Assembly (NCBI GenBank): GCA_035461175.1
Contig: DATHVR010000073.1
Span: forward strand, 10,335-74,334
Source: DATHVR01 sp035461175
GTDB lineage: Bacteria; Actinomycetota; Acidimicrobiia; Spongiisociales; ZC4RG35
Direction: 5' to 3'
DNA: 64,000 nucleotides
Shown: in pieces, positions 33,144 through 41,500 of the stretch
Numbering within the stretch: the stretch's first letter is position 1
Layout of the letters: each line of letters begins with the position of its first letter
Notes under the pieces: generated by a model
Database searches by the model: none
What the model saw: only the letters and a program-made list of their open reading frames with translations
Told to the model about the DNA's origin: nothing
Program-made: the position numbers and the translations under genes

Positions 33144-34416
33144 CCGGCGGAACCTCGCCGATGCGCTCGAAGCGGGCCCGGTCGATCGCCCGGCCACGCA
33201 TCGCGAGAACCGTGACCCGCCAAACCCCAAATGAGAAGCTCTCGCCTGCTCGCTCGGGGATTGCACCCAGCCGATCCTGGACGAACCCGGAAACGGTGGT
33301 GTAGTCGCCGGTCGGAACCTGGATCCCCAGGTCGACCAGGTCATGCACCGGAAACCGGCCCGATACCACCAATCCGCCTTCGGCGTCCCGCTGCACGGAT
33401 CGGATGTCGGGATCGGTCTCGTCGTAGATCTCGCCCACCACTTCCTCGAGCAGATCCTCGACCGTGATGATTCCCGCTACCGATCCGAACTCATCGATCA
33501 CGAGCGCCATCTGTTGGCGGGCTTCTTGCAGGCGCCGGAGGGCACTCAGGACCTGGACCGACTCCGGCATCGCCTCGGCGGGGGTGACGACGTCACCCAC
33601 CATGGTTTCGGGAGCCGACGCCACCAGGTCACGCAAATGCGCCACCCCCACCGCCCGATCGAGGTCGTCACCCTCGATCACCGGCGCCCGGGAATGACCA
33701 CTCGCGAGCATGATCTCGATTGCATCGCCGACCGGTAGCGACGCCGACAGACTGACCACGTCGGGCCGCGGGACCAACACTTCGCGCAGACTGCGCTCGG
33801 CTACCTCCACCGCTCCCACCAGTACCTCCTGGTGCGGCTCGGACAGGCTCCGGTTCGACATGACGATGTCCTTGACCTCCTCCAGGGCGACCTCCTCCCG
33901 CGAGACACCGGGCTCTCCGCCGAACAGACGAACCACGAGATCCGTGGAGAGGCTGAGCAACCAAACCGCAGGACGGGAGGCGACCTCCAGCCAGCGGAGG
34001 GGGCGGGCCACCACCAACGACCAGGACTCGGCCCGCTGCAGGGCGAGGCGTTTGGGGGCCAGTTCCCCCAGGACCAGCGTCAGAAACGACAGGATCAGGG
34101 TCACGGCCACGATCGCCACCGTGTCGGCCGCCTCGCCGGCGACGCCGAACAGGGGAATCAACGGCTCAGCCAGAGTGACGGCGGCCGTGGCCGACGCCAT
34201 GAAACCGGCCAGTGTGATCCCGATCTGGATCGTGGCCAGGAAGCGATTGGGGTCCGCGGTGAGACGGGCCACGGTCTCACCGGAGCCTCCCCGCCTCGCC
34301 ATCGCCCTCACCTGTGAGTCCCGAAGCGAGATCAGGGCGATCTCGCTCCCCGCCAGGGCGCCATTGAGCAGCACCAGGCCGGCCACCAGGACCAACTGGG
34401 GTATAACTTCCTGCAT
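33133..34416 (-). CDS. CNNM/CBS-domain membrane protein (hemolysin C/CorC-like)
   Basis: A 427-residue membrane protein of the family often labelled hemolysin or magnesium/cobalt efflux. An N-terminal DUF21 membrane domain (about residues 1-195; GSEIALISLRDSQVRAMA is a typical segment) is followed by a CBS pair (SLSEPHQEVLVGAVEVAERS, VPRPDVVSLSAS, then GSVAGIITVEDLLEEVVGEI with EIYDE) and a C-terminal CorC_HlyC domain (FPVHDLVDLGI, VSGFVQDRLG). This architecture is linked to divalent cation (Mg2+) transport or its regulation. It overlaps the M16 gene end by 11 bases and is separated from the cyclophilin gene by 88 bases. Confidence 0.9.
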   Translation of the reverse strand: MQEVIPQLVLVAGLVLLNGALAGSEIALISLRDSQVRAMARRGGSGETVARLTADPNRFLATIQIGITLAGFMASATAAVTLAEPLIPLFGVAGEAADTVAIVAVTLILSFLTLVLGELAPKRLALQRAESWSLVVARPLRWLEVASRPAVWLLSLSTDLVVRLFGGEPGVSREEVALEEVKDIVMSNRSLSEPHQEVLVGAVEVAERSLREVLVPRPDVVSLSASLPVGDAIEIMLASGHSRAPVIEGDDLDRAVGVAHLRDLVASAPETMVGDVVTPAEAMPESVQVLSALRRLQEARQQMALVIDEFGSVAGIITVEDLLEEVVGEIYDETDPDIRSVQRDAEGGLVVSGRFPVHDLVDLGIQVPTGDYTTVSGFVQDRLGAIPERAGESFSFGVWRVTVLAMRGRAIDRARFERIGEVPPVSE

Positions 34417-34504
34417 CCGTACCTCTGTCCTCGGGTATCACCGGGCGGGAAGGAACGGTGCACGCTGGCTTCGGCGCCCCGCCCGGGCGACGCCGGAAAC
34501 GAGA

Positions 34505-35011
34505 CTACGTCTCGATGATCTCCACGGAGCGGATGGTGGCGTCCTCGCGCGGTCGTTCGCCATCGAGAGGCAGTGCGGCGATGGCGTCCACCGCTTCCAT
34601 CCCCTCGGCGACGCGGCCGAAGATCGTGTAAGAGTGGGGGAGCCCCACATCGGCGAGGCAGATGAAGAACTGGCTGCCGTTGGTGTTGGGACCGGCATTC
34701 GCCATCGCCACCGTGCCCCGGCTGTAGCTGCCGTCCCCCTCGAGCTCGTCACGGAACTTGTAGCCGGGACCGCCCCGACCGGTGCCGGTGGGATCGCCGC
34801 CCTGGATGACGAAACCGGGAACGACCCGATGGAAGATGACGCCGTCGTAGTAGCCCTCCCGCGCCAGGAACACGAAGTTGTTGACGGCCTGGGGGGCACG
34901 TTCGGGCAAGAAGTCGATCGCGATCGATCCCTGGCTTGTGTCCAGGTTGGCCCGATAACTCCGAGCGAGATCGATGGTCAGTTCCGGTTGACTGTCGTAT
35001 TGCTGAGCCAC
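34505..35011 (-). CDS. Peptidyl-prolyl cis-trans isomerase (cyclophilin type)
   Basis: A 168-residue cyclophilin that catalyses proline isomerisation during folding. The family core is clear: VNNFVFLAREGYYDGVIFHRVVPGFVIQGGDPTGTG (catalytic Arg in FHRV), GTVAMANAGPNTNGSQFFI and the late SYTIFGRVAEGMEAV. No signal peptide is visible, so it is cytoplasmic. The start GTG 35011 is preceded by GAGGAG; the frame is open further upstream but that is shadow. Note that I quote motifs in pieces: residues VNNFVFLAREGYYDG and VIFHRVVPGFVIQGG. Confidence 0.92.
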   Translation of the reverse strand: MAQQYDSQPELTIDLARSYRANLDTSQGSIAIDFLPERAPQAVNNFVFLAREGYYDGVIFHRVVPGFVIQGGDPTGTGRGGPGYKFRDELEGDGSYSRGTVAMANAGPNTNGSQFFICLADVGLPHSYTIFGRVAEGMEAVDAIAALPLDGERPREDATIRSVEIIET

Positions 35012-35067
35012 GTAACTCCTCAGGTGGGGTCGTTTCCAGCATGGCAGGCCCGGGTGGGGACCAGCAA

Positions 35068-35832
35068 TCAGGCCCGTTCCAACAGGAGATAGGGGCCGCC
35101 GCGGGAATCCAGTCGCACCGCGTCCATCCCGGAGAAGTCGGCGGTGAAGCCATCGCCCAGCACCTCGACCACGAGCCCGTCTTGATCCGCCAGGCCCGCC
35201 TCGCATTCTCCCTCGGCGGCTAGCTCGGTCATCAGTACCTCGTCGCCGCTCACCTGGAACCGCCCCGTCAGAGTCCGACACCCGGTGTTGCCCTCCATGG
35301 CACCGCCCGCGTCGAACACCACGAATGCGCCTCCCTCGGCTGTTATCTCCGATCCGGGCAATCCGACCGCCACCACGTTCCATCTTCCCTCCAGAGCGGC
35401 CGGATCCAGCGGTTCGACGGCCGAGAATTCGAGCCGGGTGTCCTCGCCGGTGAGGAGCAATCCGTCGTCGTTGAGCTCGGCGGTCTCGATCAGACGCAGT
35501 CCCTGGACAAAACGGTCCTCGGCGGCCATCACGTCTTCGCCACACGCGATGGCGGTCATGGTGAGCTCGGCCCCCATCTCGTAAACGCCACCGACCAGGT
35601 CATAGGTGCCCCCGAACGAGTTGCAGCCGCCGGTACCGCCGAGAGTGCCGTCGGCATCCAGCCGCAGCGCGATCCGGTAGCCGGGCACCGGAGTCAGCGG
35701 CTCGTCCCGGACCGATCCCTCCTCCAGGAGCCAGTATCCGGCGACGTCATCCTCATCGATCCCGCCTTCCGGCGGCACGCAGGCGACGAGGGCGAAGACG
35801 ACGACGAGAGCGAGGACGAAACGTGCGGTCAT
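35068..35832 (-). CDS. META-domain (HslJ-like) lipoprotein
   Basis: A 254-residue exported lipoprotein. The signal peptide TARFVLALVVVFALVAC ends in a lipobox. Two META/HslJ-like domains follow, each with the GxxGCNxFxGxY-type core: first GGTGGCNSFGGTYDL, then MEGNTGCRTLTGRFQ, and LTMTAIACGEDVMAAE with the paired Cys. HslJ-type proteins are linked to antibiotic tolerance and envelope stress, but their mechanism is unclear. ATG 35832 follows a TATCCT box by 7 nt; a GTG one codon earlier is possible. Divergent from dapA, with only 58 bases between the starts. Confidence 0.82.
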   Translation of the reverse strand: MTARFVLALVVVFALVACVPPEGGIDEDDVAGYWLLEEGSVRDEPLTPVPGYRIALRLDADGTLGGTGGCNSFGGTYDLVGGVYEMGAELTMTAIACGEDVMAAEDRFVQGLRLIETAELNDDGLLLTGEDTRLEFSAVEPLDPAALEGRWNVVAVGLPGSEITAEGGAFVVFDAGGAMEGNTGCRTLTGRFQVSGDEVLMTELAAEGECEAGLADQDGLVVEVLGDGFTADFSGMDAVRLDSRGGPYLLLERA

Positions 35833-35839
35833 CACCCCC

Positions 35840-35845
35840 AGGATA
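35840..35845 (-). promoter_or_regulatory. -10 box of the META lipoprotein gene
   Basis: TATCCT on the minus strand, 7 nt before the ATG at 35832; leaderless type. Confidence 0.5.
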
Positions 35846-35878
35846 TGGGTGTGATCGGGGGAGCGAACCCACGCCGGG

Positions 35879-35884
35879 TATCGT
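35879..35884 (+). promoter_or_regulatory. -10 box of dapA
   Basis: TATCGT lies 6 nt before the GTG at 35891 with no ribosome-binding site; leaderless type. Confidence 0.5.
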
Positions 35885-35890
35885 GGCATC

Positions 35891-36793
35891 GTGAACTCCA
35901 AAGACCCCTCGGCTCCCTTCGGCCGGGTCCTCACTGCCCTCGTCACCCCATTCACCGACGGGGGAGATGTGGACCATGAGCGAATGTGGCGTCTGGCCCG
36001 CCACCTCTCCGACCATGGCTCCGACGGCCTCGTGGTCACCGGCACCACGGGCGAGTCACCCACCCTCTCCGCCGACGAGAAGGTTGCTCTCTATCGCACC
36101 GTTGTGGAGGCGGTGGAGAACCGCGACACGCTCGTTGTCGCAGGGACCGGCACCTACGACACCGCCGAATCGGTCGAACTGACTCGCCGGGCAGCCGAGA
36201 CCGGGGTCGACGGAATCATGGCCGTGACCCCCTACTACTCGAAGCCGGGCCAGGAGGGCCTGTTCCGGCATTTCACCGCCATCGCCGACGCCACCGACCT
36301 CCCGGTTCTGGTCTACAACATTCCCGGCCGCACCGGGCGTCTGATCGAAGTAGCCACCCTCGCCCGCCTGGCCGGTCATCCCCGCATCGTCGCCACCAAG
36401 GACGCGGTGATGGATATCGACTTCACTTCCGCGACCGTCTTCCGGGTTCCCGAATTGGCGGTGTACTCGGGCCAGGACTCCTACACCCTCGCCATGATGG
36501 CGGTGGGAGCTGTCGGGGTGGTCTCGGTCATCAGCCATCTCGCCGGAGATGAAGTCGCCGCCATGGTCGGGGCGACCCTGGCAAATGACCTGGCCGAGGC
36601 GCAACGTCTCCACCACGCCCTGCTCCCGCTGTCCGAAGCCTGTTTTGTGGAGCCGAATCCGATCCCGGTCAAGGCAGCGCTCGGCGAACTCTGGGAGCCG
36701 GTCGGCGAGCCGCGGCTTCCCCTCACCCCGGCCGACCCCGATACCGTCCAGCGAATCCTCGCCGCCATGGGCGACCTACGCCCCCCGACTTGA
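35891..36793 (+). CDS. dapA: 4-hydroxy-tetrahydrodipicolinate synthase
   Basis: DapA condenses pyruvate with aspartate semialdehyde in the lysine/diaminopimelate pathway, in the cytoplasm as a tetramer. The 300-residue TIM barrel shows LTALVTPF near the start, the substrate loop GTTGESPTLS, the YNIPGRTG segment with the catalytic Tyr, and the Schiff-base Lys in IVATKDAVMD. The start is GTG 35891, 6 nt after a TATCGT box. dapF is also in the window (61 kb) but not linked. The short gap to rnj holds two copies of a CCCACCCACCAA-type direct repeat. Confidence 0.95.
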   Translation: MNSKDPSAPFGRVLTALVTPFTDGGDVDHERMWRLARHLSDHGSDGLVVTGTTGESPTLSADEKVALYRTVVEAVENRDTLVVAGTGTYDTAESVELTRRAAETGVDGIMAVTPYYSKPGQEGLFRHFTAIADATDLPVLVYNIPGRTGRLIEVATLARLAGHPRIVATKDAVMDIDFTSATVFRVPELAVYSGQDSYTLAMMAVGAVGVVSVISHLAGDEVAAMVGATLANDLAEAQRLHHALLPLSEACFVEPNPIPVKAALGELWEPVGEPRLPLTPADPDTVQRILAAMGDLRPPT

Positions 36794-36827
36794 GCCCCGA
36801 AAGGCACCAGTGAACCTCGTGAAACCA

Positions 36828-36872
36828 CCCACCCACCAAGCGGTGACGTCCCCCACCCACCAACCCGTGACG
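36828..36872 (+). repeat. 21-bp direct repeat between dapA and rnj
   Basis: Two copies (36828-36848 and 36852-36872) share CCCACCCACCAA and end in GTGACG, with 3 mismatches in 21. Similar CACCCACCA words occur near 45.1 kb. Confidence 0.5.
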
Positions 36873-36883
36873 AGGCGATCGGC

Positions 36884-38518
36884 ATGAGCGTTTCTGTCAC
36901 CTTCCTGGGCGGCCTGGGCGAGATCGGCCGCAACTGCGCCGCCGTCGAGATCGACGGCCGCATCTGCCTGATCGACTGCGGGCTCATGTTCCCCGAAGAA
37001 GACATGCTGGGCGTAGACCTCGTGTTTCCGGACTGGTCCTGGTTGGTCGAGCGCCGCGACGACGTCGACTTCGTCATCCTCACTCACGGCCACGAGGACC
37101 ACATGGGGGCCCTCGCCTATTTCCTGCGCGACATCGAGGTGCCGGTCTACGGCTCCCGCCTCGCAGTCGAGTTCGCCCGGGGCCGAATCGAGGAGATGGG
37201 CATCAATCCCCAGCTCCATCCCGTGCCCCTCGGGGAGTGGCGCAAGCACGGACCGTTCAAGTTCAAGCTGATCCGGGTCAGCCACTCCATCCCCGACGCC
37301 ACCGCCATCGCCTTCGACACCCCCGAAGGCATCCTCCTCCACTCGGGCGACTTCAAACTCGATCCCACCCCGATCGACCACGAACCGACCGACCTCCCCT
37401 CATTCGCCGAACTCGGCCGCCAGGGCGTCCGCCTACTCCTCTCGGACTCCACCAATGCGGAAGTGCCGGGGTTCGTTCCCTCCGAGTCCTCGCTGGGGGT
37501 GCCGATCGCCGACGTGATCGAGGCGGCCGAGGGCCGGGTCATCTCCGTCTGCTTCTCCTCCCACGTGCACCGGGTGCAGCAGATCGTGAATGCCGGGATC
37601 GCCTCCGGCCGCAAGATCGCATTCTTCGGCCGCTCCATGCACCGCAACACCACGGTGGCGGCGGAAACCGGCTTCCTGGATCTCCCTTCCGACTCGGTCG
37701 TCGACATCAAGGAACTGCTCGATCTTCCGCCCCAGCGTCAGCTCCTGATCACGACCGGCAGCCAGGGAGAGCCCTTCGCCGCCCTCTCGCTGATGTCGCG
37801 GGGCCGGCACAAGTTCGTCGAAGTGCACGAGGGCGACACGATCCTCATCTCGGCCAAGCCGATTCCCGGCAACGAGACCGCCGTGTCGAAGGTGATCAGC
37901 CGTCTGCTCCGCCAGGGAGCCAAGGTGGTGCACGGCCGCAATGCCAACGTCCACGTCTCCGGACACGCCGCCCGCGAGGAACTTCTCACCTTTCTCAATG
38001 TCGTCCGTCCCCGCGCCTTCGTACCGGTCCACGGCGAGTACCGCCATCTGGCTGCCCATGCCGACCTCGCTCGCCAGATGGGCGTATCCGAGGTCGACGT
38101 TCTCGAAGACGGCGATCGGGTCATCCTCGATGGCGATACCACCAAGGTGCAGCGCAAGGCGGTGCCGGCCGGCTACGTCTACCTGGATGGCGCCAGCTAC
38201 GGCGAGGTGCAGAATGCCGTCCTCCGCGATCGCAGCCACCTGGCCGACGAGGGGGTGGTGGTCGTAACGGTCGGTATCGACCGAGACGCCAACGTGGTCT
38301 ACGGACCGGACCTCGACAGCCACGGCTTGATGGACGATCCCGAGATCGTCCTCGGCAAGGCGGCCGAGGCGGTTCGACAGGCCATCGCCGACGGCCTCGA
38401 CAACGCCGAAGACGGAATGAACGGAATTCAGCGTCTCGTCCGCCAGGCCACCGCCCGGGTCATAAGGACCGAAGTCAGTCGCAAACCGGTAATTATCCCC
38501 GTGGTCTTCCAGCTCTGA
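36884..38518 (+). CDS. rnj: Ribonuclease J
   Basis: RNase J is a metallo-beta-lactamase/beta-CASP nuclease with 5'-3' exonuclease and endonuclease activity in mRNA turnover and rRNA maturation. The 544 residues start VTFLGGLGEIGRNC and carry the metal site THGHEDHMGA, then HSGDFKLDPTP, SDSTNAEVPG, the beta-CASP block SVCFSSHVHRVQQIV and NVHVSGHAAREELLTF (HxSGHA), and a C-terminal domain. It is 91 bases downstream of dapA on the same strand, a conserved neighbourhood in actinobacteria. RNase Y at 57 kb is the second major mRNA nuclease, so this organism appears to carry both. Confidence 0.95.
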   Translation: MSVSVTFLGGLGEIGRNCAAVEIDGRICLIDCGLMFPEEDMLGVDLVFPDWSWLVERRDDVDFVILTHGHEDHMGALAYFLRDIEVPVYGSRLAVEFARGRIEEMGINPQLHPVPLGEWRKHGPFKFKLIRVSHSIPDATAIAFDTPEGILLHSGDFKLDPTPIDHEPTDLPSFAELGRQGVRLLLSDSTNAEVPGFVPSESSLGVPIADVIEAAEGRVISVCFSSHVHRVQQIVNAGIASGRKIAFFGRSMHRNTTVAAETGFLDLPSDSVVDIKELLDLPPQRQLLITTGSQGEPFAALSLMSRGRHKFVEVHEGDTILISAKPIPGNETAVSKVISRLLRQGAKVVHGRNANVHVSGHAAREELLTFLNVVRPRAFVPVHGEYRHLAAHADLARQMGVSEVDVLEDGDRVILDGDTTKVQRKAVPAGYVYLDGASYGEVQNAVLRDRSHLADEGVVVVTVGIDRDANVVYGPDLDSHGLMDDPEIVLGKAAEAVRQAIADGLDNAEDGMNGIQRLVRQATARVIRTEVSRKPVIIPVVFQL

Positions 38519-38568
38519 TCCGCCACACTCCCGGCAGGGAGATGCCCACGGGAGCCCCGGGGGTTTGA

Positions 38569-38574
38569 TAGCGT
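38569..38574 (+). promoter_or_regulatory. Candidate -10 box of the 38.6 kb membrane protein gene
   Basis: TAGCGT on the plus strand, 26 nt before the ATG at 38601, upstream of a GGAAGGGA ribosome-binding site. Confidence 0.3.
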
Positions 38575-38600
38575 CAGGTCAACGACAGGAAGGGACGCAA

Positions 38601-39014
38601 ATGCGCAAAGCAGCATCGATCGGGGCAATAATCCTCGGAATCCTCATGATTCTGGGTGGTGCCGCCACCTGGTTCCTGGTCAGCGACACGCTCGACCGCC
38701 AGGAGATCACGGTGGCCGAGGACGGCTGCCTGGGAGGCGACCAGGTGAGGGGCCCTTTCACGGCCTACTGCCAGGCAAAGATCATCGAGGAGCACACCCT
38801 CGATAGCACCGACGGGCTCACCTACGCCCAGCTGGACCGCGAAGATCCCCGCCGCGACCTGGCGATGAACTCGTCGTTCCTGCAGGCGTCTCTGTTCACC
38901 TCGATCCTGGCCTTCGGCGTCGCCGCCATGGCGATCGGGATGGGGATCATCTTCATCCTCATCGGCCTCGGCATCCGGGACGTGGCCGAACGAACAGAAC
39001 CGCTCACAACCTAG
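38601..39014 (+). CDS. Hypothetical two-helix membrane protein
   Basis: A 137-residue protein with two membrane segments: about residues 6-28 (SIGAIILGILMILGGAATWF) and 100-125 (FTSILAFGVAAMAIGMGIIF). Between them is a loop of about 70 residues, probably outside the cell, holding two Cys residues (EDGCLGG and TAYCQAK) that could form a disulfide. I do not recognise a family. ATG 38601 has GGAAGGGA 7 nt upstream. It sits alone between rnj and ftsK with a strong hairpin after it. Confidence 0.65.
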   Translation: MRKAASIGAIILGILMILGGAATWFLVSDTLDRQEITVAEDGCLGGDQVRGPFTAYCQAKIIEEHTLDSTDGLTYAQLDREDPRRDLAMNSSFLQASLFTSILAFGVAAMAIGMGIIFILIGLGIRDVAERTEPLTT

Positions 39015-39051
39015 ACGCAGACGCCGCCCTTCTCTGGACGGTGTGAAACGG

Positions 39052-39112
39052 CCCCACCCGTCTCTGGCCCCCGCCACGCAATCCGGCAGGGGGGCCCAGA
39101 GAACGGGTGGGG
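39052..39112 (+). terminator. Long GC-rich hairpin before ftsK
   Basis: CCCCACCCGTCTCTGG...CCCCC pairs with GGGGG...CCCAGAGAACGGGTGGGG, with small internal mismatches and about a 16-nt loop. It follows the membrane-protein gene by 37 bases and likely ends its transcript. No U-tract follows. Confidence 0.6.
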
Positions 39113-39175
39113 TGTTCACGTTCGACCCGAAGAAGCAAACCCTGCTCCATCGTTGGATGGGCGCGCGGCGAGGAC

Positions 39176-39181
39176 TAACGT
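39176..39181 (+). promoter_or_regulatory. Candidate -10 box of ftsK
   Basis: TAACGT lies 9 nt before the ftsK ATG at 39191 with no ribosome-binding site. Confidence 0.35.
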
Positions 39182-39190
39182 GACCTTCCC

Positions 39191-41452
39191 ATGCCATCCC
39201 GGACTTCCACCCGCCGGGGGGCCAAAGGGCGGAAACGGGTGGCCACCAAGAAAAAGAGCACCTCGCGCTGGCGAGTGCGGACGTCCCTGCTGGAGACCCT
39301 CCGCACCCGCCTTCGCACCACACTCGGCCGCCAGGCCGACGATGTGTGGGGCGTAGTCCTCGTTGTCTTCGCCATCGTCGTCATCCTGGGATTCCTCGAG
39401 CAGGCGGGACCGGTGGGCCGCGGGCTCGAGACCGGATCCCGCTTCCTGTTCGGAATCTGGCGATTCGTGATCCCACCACTCCTGATCGGGATCGGGTGGG
39501 CCCTGATCGTGGGCAAGCCTCGCGAGGGCTCCGGACGGCTGGTGACGGGGGCTCTGGTCACCTTCATCGGCACCGTCGCCCTCTTCCACCTCCTCACCGG
39601 GACGGTCTCACTCGCCGCCGACATCTCCCTCGTCAAACAGCGTGGGGGAGTGGTGGGCGCAGTGGTCGCCTTCCCCCTGCGCCGCATCCTCGGCATCTGG
39701 GGCGCCTTCGTGGTGCTGGCGTCGGTGGTGGGCATGGGAGTCCTCGTCATGACCCGCACGTCGGTGCGGGAGTTCGTGGGAGGCATGACCGACCTCTGGA
39801 AGCAGTTCCGCCGCTTCGTGTCCGAGATCCGCACCGCCCCTGCCCCCGCTCCGGCCGGCCGCCACGTCGCCCCCCGACGCCGGCCTTCGCCGGTGGTACA
39901 GGAACCTCCCGCCCGGCCCGCCCAACCGGAGCCCAAGCCCAAGAAGGAGAAGGCGGCCAAGGCCCCGGCGATGAAGCCGGCCGTCACCGCCTCCGGCTAC
40001 AAGCTGCCCCCGCTCGACCTGCTCGGCCTCGGTGGCGGGGGGGACCACAACAAGCGCCTGCTAGAGGAGACCGCCCGCGAACTGGAGGAGACGCTGCATC
40101 AGCACGGCGTCGAGGCCACCCTCACCAAGATCGTGCCGGGGCCGACCGTGACCCGCTACGAGATCGAACTCGCTCCCGGCGTCAAGGTCAACAAGGTCTC
40201 CAACCTCTCCCACGACATCGCCTACGCCCTGGCCACCCCCGATGTCCGCCTCCTCGTCCCGATCCCGGGCAAGTCGGCGATCGGGGTGGAGGTGCCCAAC
40301 CGCAGCCGGCGCATGGTCACCCTGGGTGACATCCTCCGCTCCGATGAGGCGGAGGCGAACCGCCATCCGCTCGCAGTCGGGCTGGGGATGGATATCACCG
40401 GACGGGCCAAGCTGCTCAACCTCTCCGAGTTGCCCCACGTGCTGATCGCCGGAGCCACCGGGGCCGGCAAGTCGTCGTGCATCAACTCGATCGTCACCTC
40501 CTTGCTGATGCGGACCACCCCCGACGACGTCCGCCTGATCATGGTCGACCCCAAGCGGGTGGAATTGGGCCAGTACAACGGGGTGCCCCACCTCCTGACC
40601 CGGGTCATCACCAATCCCAAGAAGGCGGCCGATGCCCTCAAGTGGGCCGTGGCCGAGATGGACCGCCGCTACGACCTCCTCGCCGACGCCAAGGTGCGCG
40701 ACATCATCGGGTACCGCGAGAAACTGGATGCCGGTGGCCTCGACCCCGAGGGTTTCGATCGCTTCCCCTATGTGGTCGTCGTCGTGGACGAGCTCAACGA
40801 TCTGATGATGGTGGCCGGACGTGAGGTGGAGGAAGCGATCGTACGCATCGCCCAGATGGCCCGGGCCGTCGGAATCCACCTCGTCATCGCCACCCAGCGC
40901 CCGTCGGTGGACGTCATCACCGGAGTGATCAAGGCCAACGTGCCCTCGCGACTCGCCTTCTCGGTGGCTTCCCAGACCGACAGCCGGGTGATCATCGACG
41001 GAGCGGGCGCCGAGAAGCTGGTCGGGATGGGCGACATGCTGGTCATCACGGCCAAGGAACCCCGACCCCAGCGGATCCAGGGAGCCTGGGTGGGCGAGGA
41101 CGAGATCCACGCCATCGTCGACTGGGTGAAGGAACAGCGCGAAGCCGAGTACCGGGACAAGGAGGTCCTCCAGGCGGTGGCGGAGGCCGCCGCCGCCAAG
41201 GCAGCCGAAGACGAGGACGAGGACGAGGAGCTGATCCGGCGGGCAATGGAAGAGATCGTGCGCTCCCAGCTGGGCTCCACCTCGATGCTGCAGCGCAAGC
41301 TCCGGATCGGTTTCGCACGGGCGGGACGCATCATGGACATCCTCGAGAATCGGGGCGTGGTTGGACCCTCCCTGGGATCCAAGGCGCGTGACGTGCTCCT
41401 GACCGAAACCGAGCTGAACGACCAGCTCGCCGATGAATCCGTGGATGCCTGA
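39191..41452 (+). CDS. ftsK: DNA translocase FtsK/SpoIIIE
   Basis: FtsK is the septum-located, ATP-driven hexameric pump that clears and aligns chromosome termini during division. The 753 residues contain a basic N-terminus, four likely membrane segments (about residues 55-190), a Pro/Ala/Lys linker, an alpha domain (PGPTVTRYEIELAPGVKV), the RecA-like motor with Walker A GATGAGKSS (about residue 420) and Walker B VVVVDELNDLMM, and a C-terminal gamma winged helix (STSMLQRKLRIGFARAGRI) that reads DNA polarity sequences. The Glu/Asp-rich stretch EDEDEDEEL is just before gamma. The start has TAACGT 9 nt upstream and a basic MPSRTSTRRGAKGRKR beginning. Confidence 0.95.
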   Translation: MPSRTSTRRGAKGRKRVATKKKSTSRWRVRTSLLETLRTRLRTTLGRQADDVWGVVLVVFAIVVILGFLEQAGPVGRGLETGSRFLFGIWRFVIPPLLIGIGWALIVGKPREGSGRLVTGALVTFIGTVALFHLLTGTVSLAADISLVKQRGGVVGAVVAFPLRRILGIWGAFVVLASVVGMGVLVMTRTSVREFVGGMTDLWKQFRRFVSEIRTAPAPAPAGRHVAPRRRPSPVVQEPPARPAQPEPKPKKEKAAKAPAMKPAVTASGYKLPPLDLLGLGGGGDHNKRLLEETARELEETLHQHGVEATLTKIVPGPTVTRYEIELAPGVKVNKVSNLSHDIAYALATPDVRLLVPIPGKSAIGVEVPNRSRRMVTLGDILRSDEAEANRHPLAVGLGMDITGRAKLLNLSELPHVLIAGATGAGKSSCINSIVTSLLMRTTPDDVRLIMVDPKRVELGQYNGVPHLLTRVITNPKKAADALKWAVAEMDRRYDLLADAKVRDIIGYREKLDAGGLDPEGFDRFPYVVVVVDELNDLMMVAGREVEEAIVRIAQMARAVGIHLVIATQRPSVDVITGVIKANVPSRLAFSVASQTDSRVIIDGAGAEKLVGMGDMLVITAKEPRPQRIQGAWVGEDEIHAIVDWVKEQREAEYRDKEVLQAVAEAAAAKAAEDEDEDEELIRRAMEEIVRSQLGSTSMLQRKLRIGFARAGRIMDILENRGVVGPSLGSKARDVLLTETELNDQLADESVDA

Positions 41453-41458
41453 GCCGTC

Positions 41459-41464
41459 TACGCT
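41459..41464 (+). promoter_or_regulatory. Candidate -10 box of the 2-oxoacid dehydrogenase operon
   Basis: TACGCT lies 8 nt before an ATG (41473) that opens a short ORF ending one base before the E1 alpha GTG. Confidence 0.35.
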
Positions 41465-41472
41465 CGCGAGCG

Positions 41473-41499
41473 ATGGGCGACGAGCACAGGGGCAGATGA
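41473..41499 (+). CDS. Eight-residue leader ORF before E1 alpha
   Basis: Reads MGDEHRGR and ends in TGA one base before the GTG of the E1 alpha gene. It follows a TACGCT box by 8 nt with no ribosome-binding site. The layout repeats that of the leaders before ychF and the gene at 62964. Translation is not demonstrated. Confidence 0.3.
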   Translation: MGDEHRGR

Positions 41500-41500
41500 C

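Noticed and set aside
35012..35545. Upstream extension of the cyclophilin frame
   Set aside because: It runs through the META lipoprotein gene in another frame; GTG 35011 has a GAGGAG site and gives the normal cyclophilin length.
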